6,829 bases of DNA from NCBI GenBank assembly GCA_021780395.1, contig JAJXYU010000281.1, positions 1-6,829 of the forward strand. Reading direction: 5' to 3'. Position numbers and translations under genes: made by a program. Under the pieces are notes generated by a model. It was given only the letters and a program-made list of their open reading frames with translations. It had not been told where the DNA came from and ran no database searches. Origin of the DNA: Pseudomonadota bacterium (GTDB lineage Bacteria > Pseudomonadota > Gammaproteobacteria > Steroidobacterales > Steroidobacteraceae). How positions within the stretch are numbered: the first letter of the stretch is position 1; the number at the start of each line of letters is the position of its first letter. Of the stretch, positions 1 through 5,704 are shown piece by piece.

Positions 1-1236
1 GGCGCCGATCCGCGGCGCCGGCAGCGCGCGGCGCAGCGCCGCGCCGAGCGATGCGACCGAGCGTGCGTCGAGCGACCCGGTTGCGAGACGCGGCAGCACG
101 TAGCGCGTGGTCGCCGCCGCGGCCGCGAGGCCGCACAGGCAGTACACGCCGAGTTGTTCGAGACCGGGGAACCCGGACGGCAGCAACGCGGCGAATCCGC
201 AGATCGAGGTCAACGCACCGAGCCGGATCGTCGGCCAGTATCGCTGCCGCCAGGCATCGGCCGCATGGGCCGATTGCAGGAAGAAGTAGATCGCGTAGTC
301 GACGGCCTCGCCGATCAGCGTGACACCGAAGCCGAGCGTCATGCCCTGGACCGCGCCGAACACCCCGGCGACCGCGGCCACGCCGACCGTCGCTGCGGTC
401 GCGACCGGCAGCAGCCCGAGCAGCACGGCGGCGGGCGAACGGTACACCAGGAGCAGCAGTGCGACGACGCAGGCACCGGCGATGACCGACAGCCGTTCGG
501 CGCTGCGCTCGATCCGCGCGCGCGCCTGCACCGCGAACACCGGGGGTCCGCTCAGCCGCAGCCGCAGGCGGCCGTTCGGGCCGGCGATCGTGCGGAACGC
601 CCCACGAATCGTCGCGATCGCGTTCGCCTGCCCGTCGGTGTCGGAGCCGGCCGCCCGGGTGCGCAGCACCAGGAGCGCGCGCTCACCCGAGCGCGAGCAC
701 CACACGCCGTCACACCGCGGCGGGCCGCCGTCCGGGGTCCAGCGCTCGGCGAGGCGGGCGGTTTCGCCGGTCGGGTCGTGCGGCAGCAGCCGGACGAGCC
801 AGGGGCCCGCGGGTGTCGCGAGATCCTCGATCGTGCGCCGGATCGCCCGATGCAGGGCCTGCGCCGTGGACAGGTGCGCCGCGGCCGCGGCGTCGAGCAC
901 GTACCGATGCTCGAACACGAACCGCTGCGCGCGAGCGAGTCCGGCCCGGTCGCCGTCGTCGACGGTCGAAAATTCCCGGGACGCGAGCGAGCGTGCGACC
1001 AGTGTGCGCGCCGCGCCTGCCCGATCCGCGGCGCTGCCGCCCTCGATTGCGGCGAGAATCGTCTTCGCGGCGGGCCCGTCGCGCAACAGGTCGCCGAGCA
1101 GACGCTGCCCAGGTGCGGGCCGGGTCGGCAGCAGCGCCGAGAGATCCGTGACGTAGCGTGCGCGCAGCGCGAGCGTCGCCGCGGCGACGAGCACCGCGAG
1201 CCACACCGCGAGTACCACGCGGTCGCGCCGGCTCAT
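1..1236 (-). CDS. MMPL/RND-family exporter, N-terminal part (gene cut by left window edge)
   Basis: The 412 visible residues are open to the window edge with no stop. There is an N-terminal membrane segment at about 7-24, followed by a YVTDLSALLP stretch (28-37) of the kind seen just after TM1 in MMPL exporters. A periplasmic domain spans about 25-248. A cluster of hydrophobic segments follows at about 250-265, 269-293, 298-321, 337-353 and 362-376. The motif GEAVDYAIYFF (309-319), with acidic E310 and D313 inside a membrane helix, is typical of the MMPL proton-relay region. Family members energise lipid or lipid-like export with the proton gradient at the inner membrane. In aryl polyene-type clusters this gene pairs with a LolA-like gene, as here, so export of the finished pigment lipid is inferred. 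The ATG at 1236 overlaps the stop of the LolA-like gene as ATGA, which fixes the start. The second half of the protein, including the second membrane bundle, lies outside the window. Confidence 0.88.
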   Translation of the reverse strand, partial: MSRRDRVVLAVWLAVLVAAATLALRARYVTDLSALLPTRPAPGQRLLGDLLRDGPAAKTILAAIEGGSAADRAGAARTLVARSLASREFSTVDDGDRAGLARAQRFVFEHRYVLDAAAAAHLSTAQALHRAIRRTIEDLATPAGPWLVRLLPHDPTGETARLAERWTPDGGPPRCDGVWCSRSGERALLVLRTRAAGSDTDGQANAIATIRGAFRTIAGPNGRLRLRLSGPPVFAVQARARIERSAERLSVIAGACVVALLLLVYRSPAAVLLGLLPVATAATVGVAAVAGVFGAVQGMTLGFGVTLIGEAVDYAIYFFLQSAHAADAWRQRYWPTIRLGALTSICGFAALLPSGFPGLEQLGVYCLCGLAAAAATTRYVLPRLATGSLDARSVASLGAALRRALPAPRIGA

Positions 1237-1889
1237 CGCGCCGGCTCCGTGAGCCGCATCACCGAGGCGTCGCCGTTCGCCGAGCGGATCACGACGCGAC
1301 GCAGTTCGCCGCGGGTGCCGTCGATCCGGATCCGGGCGATCTGCCGCGCGAGTGCCGCGGATCGCGGCGTCAGGCGCAGCGTCCATCGGGCGAGGTCACC
1401 GTGGAATTCGACCGCGAAGTCGCGTCGCAGCGCCGCGTCGTCGCCGGCGAGGGTCGCTCGCAGACTGCCGATCAGCGCGGCGAATCCCGTCGCGCGCGAC
1501 AACTCGAACACCCGCCGCCGGCCGTCGCGCTCGACCGAGAGCCGATCGCCTTGCGCGATCAGGGTTTCCCTGCGGGGCGTGAGCACGCGCTCCTCGAGCC
1601 GTCCCGGTGCGTCGTAGATCAACTCGCCGGTCGAGACCAGCGGTCGGTCGAGGACGGCGAGATCCTGCCGTTCGCGAAACCTCGCCCGGCGGTGCGTCCG
1701 TGCGCCGAGCAACCGCATCACGTCGGCGAGATCGTCGGTCGGGGGCCCGGCGGCCGGCGCGAGGGTCGGTGTCGCGGGGAGCGGTGTCGCGGGAGGCGGT
1801 GCGGCGCGGGTCGGTGCGGTGCCGAGCGACGCGGCGGCCGCCGCGATCAGTGCGATCGCGGCGACGGTGGGCGCCCGGAGCCGGCTCAC
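1233..1889 (-). CDS. LolA-like periplasmic carrier protein of an aryl polyene-type cluster
   Basis: This is a 218-residue protein with a clear signal peptide: basic SRLR, a hydrophobic Ala/Leu/Ile core at about 8-23, and likely cleavage near TRA-A at 27-30. A Pro/Ala/Thr-rich linker follows (30-51), then a domain from about 53 to the end. Its features FRERQDLAVLDRPL (71-84), STGELIYDAPGRLEE (86-100) and DRLSVERDGRRR (115-126) resemble the LolA-related proteins found in APE/xanthomonadin clusters. LolA folds bind acyl chains in the periplasm, so the inferred role is shuttling the pigment lipid between the exporter and the outer membrane. The start chosen is GTG at 1889, which overlaps the upstream stop as GTGA and begins directly before the signal peptide. 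An in-frame start further upstream at 1958 would place 23 unconserved residues in front of the signal sequence and is less likely. The gene overlaps the exporter gene by ATGA at its end. Confidence 0.82.
   Translation of the reverse strand: MSRLRAPTVAAIALIAAAAASLGTAPTRAAPPPATPLPATPTLAPAAGPPTDDLADVMRLLGARTHRRARFRERQDLAVLDRPLVSTGELIYDAPGRLEERVLTPRRETLIAQGDRLSVERDGRRRVFELSRATGFAALIGSLRATLAGDDAALRRDFAVEFHGDLARWTLRLTPRSAALARQIARIRIDGTRGELRRVVIRSANGDASVMRLTEPAR
1767..1793. repeat. Two-copy 12-base direct repeat in the LolA-like linker
   Basis: CGGTGTCGCGGG occurs at 1767-1778 and again at 1782-1793, a 15-base period. It lies inside the LolA-like gene and encodes the repeated Pro-Ala-Thr-Pro of the linker after the signal peptide. 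Local duplication of five codons is the simplest explanation. Confidence 0.6.
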
Positions 1890-2833
1890 GACGCCTCCGA
1901 GTCGGCGGGGTTCCAGAACTCGTAGAAGTTGAACCAGTTGTACGGATCGCGACGGCAATGCCCGTCGAGCAGCGCCGCGTAGCGCTCGATCGCCGCATCG
2001 ACCGCGGCCCGGCGGACCGCGGCGCGCAGTCCCGTGAAATCGGCGACGGGCTCGAACACGACGTGATAGCGATTCGTGCCGCGATACAGTCCCGCCATGA
2101 AGATCACCGGGCAGCCGAGGATCGCGGCGATCCGCATCGGTCCGGTCGGCAGCAGCGTCCGCTCGCCGAGCAATCGCACCGGATGGTGGGCGTCGCCGCC
2201 GAGGCTGCGGTCGCCGAGGATCCCGACGAATTCACCGCGGTCGAGCCGCTCGGCGATCCGTAGCATCGAGTCGACGTGGCCGAGCGGAACGATCGGCGGC
2301 GCCGCGCCCGCGCCGATCGCCTCGAACAGGCGGCGCAGCTTGCCCGCGTTGTCCTCGTACATCGCCATCGCGATGCGCACGCCCTCGATCCGTCGGCCGA
2401 CCGCCCCGACGATCGCGAAACTGCCGAAGTGCGCGCCGAGGAGGATCGCGCCGCGACCGCTCGCCTGCTGGGCGCGCATCAACGCCTCGCCTTCGATCGA
2501 CAGCGCCAGCGTCGCTGCGCGGTCGCCCGCGAGGAACACGCGGTCGTGGATCGTCGTGGCGAAGTGGTGGAAGTGCCGATACCGCTCGCCGAGCCGCGGC
2601 TCGCGGCCGAGCGCCCGGCGCAAGTACCCGCGAGAGGCGCGCCGCGCGCGTGGCGTGAACGCGAAATAATAGGCGGTGACCGCGTGCAGGATCGCGCGGC
2701 TCGTCCGCCGCCCCAGACCGAGGCTCAGCGCGGCCATCAGTCGCAGCAGCGCGAGACTGCCGCGCTCGCGGACGCCGAGCCACTGCGCGCGCGGTGCGCG
2801 TACCGGAGCCGGCGCGCGTACCGGCAGGCTCAC
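1886..2833 (-). CDS. LpxL/HtrB-type lysophospholipid acyltransferase family protein
   Basis: This 315-residue protein has the layout of the lipid A biosynthesis acyltransferase family (LpxL/LpxM/HtrB). An N-terminal part (about 25-110) contains YYFAFTPRARRASRGYL and HFHHFATTIHDRV. The active-site region LLGAHFGSF lies at 131-139. Further conserved stretches are ILGDRSL (205-211), PTGPMRIAAILGCPV (229-243) and the C-terminal DPYNWFNFYEFW (296-307). The family transfers acyl chains from acyl-ACP at the inner membrane. Genes of this kind occur in aryl polyene clusters, sometimes fused to a family 2 glycosyltransferase; here the glycosyltransferase is a separate gene upstream. One oddity is that the usual H-X4-D/E pair reads H135-X4-A140, so the acidic partner is absent. 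GTG at 2833 overlaps the dehydratase stop (GTGA), and the stop overlaps the next GTG. Family assignment is firm, but activity and substrate are not. Confidence 0.85.
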   Translation of the reverse strand: MSLPVRAPAPVRAPRAQWLGVRERGSLALLRLMAALSLGLGRRTSRAILHAVTAYYFAFTPRARRASRGYLRRALGREPRLGERYRHFHHFATTIHDRVFLAGDRAATLALSIEGEALMRAQQASGRGAILLGAHFGSFAIVGAVGRRIEGVRIAMAMYEDNAGKLRRLFEAIGAGAAPPIVPLGHVDSMLRIAERLDRGEFVGILGDRSLGGDAHHPVRLLGERTLLPTGPMRIAAILGCPVIFMAGLYRGTNRYHVVFEPVADFTGLRAAVRRAAVDAAIERYAALLDGHCRRDPYNWFNFYEFWNPADSEAS

Positions 2834-3171
2834 GGTGCGCCCCGGCGCGGACGCGAGCGCAGCGCGCCGGTCGCGACGGTCCGCGGACCGCAGACGATGC
2901 GAACGCGCAGTGTGCCCGACGCGTCTTCGTCGGTCTCCAGGACGACCCGGTCGTGCGGACGAACCGGCGCGGAGAATTTGAACCAGAGGATCTCGCAGTC
3001 CCCGGCATCGATCCGGCCGTCGTCGGCGAGTCGGCGCAGCGCCGCGTCCAGCAGCACGACGCCCGGCAGCACGGGATCGCCCGGAAAGTGGCCGGCGTAG
3101 GCGGGGTGATCCGCGTCGATCTCGAGATCGACCGGTGGCGAACGCGGTGGCCCGGCGGCGACGCCGCTCAT
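2830..3171 (-). CDS. Short hot-dog 3-hydroxyacyl-ACP dehydratase (FabA/FabZ superfamily, ApeI-like)
   Basis: This 113-residue protein is little more than a single hot-dog fold. The signature HFPGDPVLPGVVLLD (28-42) is the FabZ/FabA active-site motif. His28 matches the catalytic histidine, and Asp42, fourteen residues later, occupies the position of E. coli FabA Asp84 or the FabZ glutamate. ILWFKFSAPVRPHDRVVLE (61-79) matches the central strand region seen in FabZ ('FRRPVVPGD'-like). The family removes water from 3-hydroxyacyl-ACP to give the trans-2-enoyl product; repeated use in polyene assembly is inferred from context. The ATG at 3171 overlaps the ligase stop (ATGA), and its stop overlaps the acyltransferase GTG. 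The reading frame stays open for hundreds of codons upstream, antisense to nothing and out of frame with the ligase. That extension is ligase DNA read in another frame and is not part of this protein. Confidence 0.85.
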   Translation of the reverse strand: MSGVAAGPPRSPPVDLEIDADHPAYAGHFPGDPVLPGVVLLDAALRRLADDGRIDAGDCEILWFKFSAPVRPHDRVVLETDEDASGTLRVRIVCGPRTVATGALRSRPRRGAP

Positions 3172-4514
3172 CGCTCGTTCGCCACGAGCGTCGTCAGGGC
3201 TGCGCGCGGGAGCTTGCCGGTCGCGTTGCGGGGCAACCGATCGACGAACAGCAGGGGCCGTGGCAGGAACGCCGGGTCGATCCGATCGCGCAGCCGTTCG
3301 AGCAGGGTCGTCGGATCGAGCGTCGGTGCGACGACCGCGGCGGCGAGCCGCGAGATGCCGGTCTCGGCGTGGGCGCCGTGCGCGGGTTCGAAGAAAGCCC
3401 CATCGATCACGCCGGGGATCGAGTTCAGTTGATGGTTCAGGTAGGCGAACGAGCTGCGCTTGCCGGCGATCTCGACCAGGTCCTGCGTCCGACCATGCAG
3501 CCGGAACTCGCCGTCCGGCAGCGACTCGATCACGTCGTAGAGCGGCGTGCGCCGCTCCAGGTGGCCGCCGTCGGCGAACGCCCGATCCGCCTCGATGCTC
3601 AAGCTCACGCCGGGCAGCAGCGTGAAGCGCTCGGTCGTGGCCGTGCGCCGGATCGCGATCTGACCGGTTTCGGTCGACCCGTAGATCTCGTCCAGTGCAC
3701 AACCGAAGCGTGCCTCGATCCGCTGCGCGAGCGCGGGATCGAGCGGTGCCGTCGCGCAGACGACCCGATCGAGCGCCGGCGCGCCGACGTCGGCCGCGAG
3801 CAGTGCCCGAAGGTGGACCGGGGTCGAGATCAGTGCCCGTGGCCGGGGGCAGCGCTCGAGCGCCGCGACCACGTCCGCCGGATAGAACGGGCGCTCGGCA
3901 ACGAGCGCGTTGCCGCTGTGCAGGGCGACGAGAACGGTCGATTCGAACCCATACATGTGCTGCGGCGGAACGGTGCCGACGAGCGCATGGCTGCGTCCGT
4001 CCGCGATCCCCAGCAGGTCCGCGCCCGCGCGAACGCAGTTCGTCACGCGTCCCCAGGTCTTCGGATGGGGCGTCGGCGCTCCGGTGGAACCCGAGGTGAA
4101 CACGATCGCGAAGGTGCGTGCCGCGTCGATCTGCGGCACGCGCCATTCGGTCGAGCGATCGCGGTCCTCGTCCCGCTGGAGAACCTTCGGCAGTTCGATC
4201 GGGCAGCGCGGATCGTCGGTCACGCACGCGGCATCCGGCGCGAGCTCGAGCAGGTCGCGGATCGTCTGCGGGGTTCGTGTCGACGGCAGCAGCGCGGTCT
4301 TGCCGGCGACGATGCCCGCCGCGAGCGCGACGGCGAAGCGATAGCGATCCTCGCAGGCGTTCAACCAGTGCGTCGCCCGGGACAGACGCCGCGCGAGTCC
4401 GTGGACGTCCTGCAGGAATTCGAGCGCGGTCACCGGACGACCGCCGCGCCATGCGAGGATCGAGGTCGGCGAAGGGTGCGTGAACAGCGCGACGGTCGCC
4501 ATCGCGGGCGTCAC
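3168..4514 (-). CDS. AMP-dependent acyl/aryl-ACP or -CoA ligase (ANL superfamily, ApeH-like)
   Basis: This 448-residue adenylating enzyme carries the expected core motifs in order. The phosphate loop FTSGSTGAP is at 139-147, PPQHMYGFEST at 183-193, the A5-type YGSTET at 278-283, the A8 hinge GRTQDLVEIAGKR at 341-353, and the A10 catalytic lysine in NATGKLPR (K434). The enzyme activates a carboxylic acid as an acyl-adenylate and passes it to a thiol. In aryl polyene pathways this gene loads an aromatic starter (a hydroxybenzoate- or hydroxycinnamate-type acid) onto the ACP, and the ACP gene close upstream supports that use. The protein is shorter than typical 500-560-residue acyl-CoA synthetases but suits the compact pigment-cluster type. 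Two starts are possible: GTG at 4514, which overlaps the mini-ORF stop as GTGA like the other junctions, and ATG at 4502, giving MATVALFTHPS. Neither has a strong Shine-Dalgarno. The exact substrate is not readable from sequence. Confidence 0.88.
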   Translation of the reverse strand: MTPAMATVALFTHPSPTSILAWRGGRPVTALEFLQDVHGLARRLSRATHWLNACEDRYRFAVALAAGIVAGKTALLPSTRTPQTIRDLLELAPDAACVTDDPRCPIELPKVLQRDEDRDRSTEWRVPQIDAARTFAIVFTSGSTGAPTPHPKTWGRVTNCVRAGADLLGIADGRSHALVGTVPPQHMYGFESTVLVALHSGNALVAERPFYPADVVAALERCPRPRALISTPVHLRALLAADVGAPALDRVVCATAPLDPALAQRIEARFGCALDEIYGSTETGQIAIRRTATTERFTLLPGVSLSIEADRAFADGGHLERRTPLYDVIESLPDGEFRLHGRTQDLVEIAGKRSSFAYLNHQLNSIPGVIDGAFFEPAHGAHAETGISRLAAAVVAPTLDPTTLLERLRDRIDPAFLPRPLLFVDRLPRNATGKLPRAALTTLVANER

Positions 4515-4588
4515 TCGCGCGGGCGATCGACCTTCGAGGAGCCCGAGCGGGCGCGCACGGCCCCGCGGCCGCCCCGGACGACGCTCAT
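4511..4588 (-). CDS. Putative 25-residue translationally coupled mini-ORF between ACP and ligase
   Basis: The 26 codons including the stop encode a basic, Gly/Arg/Ser-rich peptide beginning MSVVRGGRGAV and ending KVDRPRE. I recognise no domain. Its ATG (4588) overlaps the ACP stop as ATGA, and its TGA overlaps the ligase GTG as GTGA. It therefore fits exactly into the chain of 4-base overlaps that links every other gene from here to the exporter. It could be a coupling leader that carries ribosomes across the spacer, a small functional peptide, or the remnant of a gene. Aryl polyene clusters usually have a membrane-protein gene (COG4648 type) at this place, but no hydrophobic segment remains here. 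A chance ORF of this length is quite possible in GC-rich DNA; the paired overlaps are the only positive evidence. Confidence 0.35.
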   Translation of the reverse strand: MSVVRGGRGAVRARSGSSKVDRPRE

Positions 4589-4887
4589 TTCGTCCTCCGG
4601 GACGCGACGAAGTCCGCGAGGCTGCGCAGCGAGCCGAAGATGCGCTGATTCTCGGCGTCGTTCGCGCGCAACTGGACGCCGTATCTCTTCGACAACACCA
4701 GGGCGACTTCCAGCACGTCGATCGAGTCGAGGCCGAGACCTTCGCCGTACAGCGGCGCGTCCGGGTCGATCTGGTCGGCCGTCACGTCCAGGTTCAGCGA
4801 TTCGACGAACAGCGCGGCGATTTCGCGTTGCAGGGCGGTGTCGGCGCACGGTGTCGATTCGCGCAGCTGCGGCGCATGGTCGGCCAT
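4585..4887 (-). CDS. Acyl carrier protein (ApeE-like)
   Basis: This 100-residue protein has an N-terminal stretch of about 16 residues that looks unconserved, followed by one phosphopantetheine-binding domain. The attachment motif LGLDSIDVLE (51-60) places the 4'-phosphopantetheine serine at S55. Helix I is ALQREIAALFVESLNL (18-33), and the C-terminal helix is SLADFVAS (89-96). ACPs carry growing acyl or polyketide chains as thioesters in the cytoplasm. Its position directly before the ligase suggests that it receives the activated starter, the growing chain, or both. The ATG at 4887 lies 40 bases after the glycosyltransferase stop. A GAGG lies 14 bases upstream of it, too far to be a convincing ribosome site. 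The stop overlaps the mini-ORF start as ATGA. Comparable aryl polyene clusters often have two ACP genes, and only this one is in the window. Confidence 0.9.
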   Translation of the reverse strand: MADHAPQLRESTPCADTALQREIAALFVESLNLDVTADQIDPDAPLYGEGLGLDSIDVLEVALVLSKRYGVQLRANDAENQRIFGSLRSLADFVASRRTK

Positions 4888-4926
4888 GGACGGTTCGATT
4901 GCCTCGGGATGACGCAGATGGCGGTC

Positions 4927-4932
4927 ATTATA
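4927..4932 (-). promoter_or_regulatory. Candidate -10 box (TATAAT) upstream of the ACP gene
   Basis: A perfect TATAAT on the minus strand sits at the end of the glycosyltransferase gene, 39 bases before the ACP start codon. The octamer ATTATAAT is nearly self-complementary, so the plus strand also reads TATAAT (4929-4934). AT-only runs are very rare in this GC-rich window. No good -35 is seen 16-18 bases upstream (best is a GTGCGA-like hexamer). The bases also encode the last codons of the glycosyltransferase, including its TAA stop, which could explain them. A secondary promoter for the ACP-to-exporter block is possible. Confidence 0.25.
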
Positions 4933-5701
4933 ATGGTTCGCGAGGCCGTCGCACCCGCCGTGCGGCGAGCCATGGCAGGCGCAGCAGGAAGCCGCCGAGC
5001 AGGCGCAGGTGCATCGCGGTCAGGCGCGCATTGTCGCGCCAGTAGCGAAAGTGGGACACACCGCCGTCGGCCGCGGAGAAGTAGCGCACCGCGGCGTCCA
5101 GGCCGATCGCCTCGACGCCGCGCCAGCGCAGGCGGACCGCCGCCTCGACGTCGAAGTCGAACCGGCGCATCGAACGGTGCGTGCGCATGATCTCGAGGAG
5201 CGGTGCGATCGGGTACACGCGGAACCCGAACAGCGAGTCGTCGATGCCGCTCCACAAGGTCTCGAGGTTCGTGATCGCGTTGCTGATCCGCCGTCCGCGC
5301 ACCCGCAGCGCCGGTGCGCTCGCATCGAACACCGGCCGCCCGAGGATCATCGCGGCGGGGTGCGCCGCGGAGGCGGCCATGAACGCCGCGATGCGATCCG
5401 CCGGATGCTGGCCGTCGGAGTCCATCGTGAGCGCGTGCGTGAAGCCCTCGGCGTGCGCCGCGCGCAGCCCATGCAGGATCGCCGCGCCCTTGCCGGCGTT
5501 TCGCGGCAGCACGAAGACCCGCAGTCCGGGGTCCTCGGCCGCGAGCGCCGCGAGTCGTTCGGCGCTCCCGTCGGTGCTGCCGTCGACGACGATCCACACC
5601 GGGTTCCAGACCGCGCGCGCCGCCCGGACGGTGTCATGGACCCGGCGGCCGGGGTCGTAGCTCGGGATCAGCACCAGATGGGTCGTCGACCGCGGCGGCA
5701 T
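4928..5701 (-). CDS. Family 2 glycosyltransferase (dolichyl-phosphate mannosyltransferase-like)
   Basis: This 257-residue protein has the GT-A fold signature: an N-terminal LVLIPSYDPG (9-18), the nucleotide-binding VVDGSTDGS (38-46), RNAGKGAAILHGL (67-79), and the metal/sugar-nucleotide DSD within LTMDSDGQHP (91-100). A GFRVYP motif (159-164) resembles the 'GFR' element of DPM1-like enzymes. No membrane helix follows the catalytic domain; the C-terminus is basic (RRVRRPRE), so peripheral membrane contact is plausible. The likely role is transfer of a sugar or related group from a nucleotide donor to a lipid-linked acceptor. In aryl polyene clusters such domains are thought to help build the carrier headgroup. 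The ATG at 5701 lies three bases after the acyltransferase stop, so the two genes are probably cotranscribed. The gene ends in TAA, unlike the overlapping TGA stops of the genes after it. Confidence 0.85.
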   Translation of the reverse strand: MPPRSTTHLVLIPSYDPGRRVHDTVRAARAVWNPVWIVVDGSTDGSAERLAALAAEDPGLRVFVLPRNAGKGAAILHGLRAAHAEGFTHALTMDSDGQHPADRIAAFMAASAAHPAAMILGRPVFDASAPALRVRGRRISNAITNLETLWSGIDDSLFGFRVYPIAPLLEIMRTHRSMRRFDFDVEAAVRLRWRGVEAIGLDAAVRYFSAADGGVSHFRYWRDNARLTAMHLRLLGGFLLRLPWLAARRVRRPREPL

Positions 5702-5704
5702 CGT

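Noticed and set aside
154..1617. Plus-strand open frame of 487 codons over the exporter and LolA-like genes
   Set aside because: Low-complexity, highly charged translation with no domain; it is the antisense shadow of the minus-strand genes.
2830..4452. Dehydratase frame extended upstream to 540 residues
   Set aside because: The added 427 residues are Arg-rich and overlap the ligase out of frame. The ATG at 3171, directly before the hot-dog domain and overlapping the ligase stop, is the natural start.
4794..4928. 44-codon minus-strand ORF starting at TAATG on the glycosyltransferase stop
   Set aside because: It is in the wrong frame for the ACP and overlaps most of the ACP N-terminal half. 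The peptide has no recognisable feature, and one such start is expected by chance.
3135..5045. Long plus-strand open frame of 636 codons
   Set aside because: It lies antisense to the ligase, ACP and glycosyltransferase, which have clear family motifs. Its translation is Arg/Gly/Ala-rich with no recognisable domain; such frames are normal opposite genes in GC-rich DNA.
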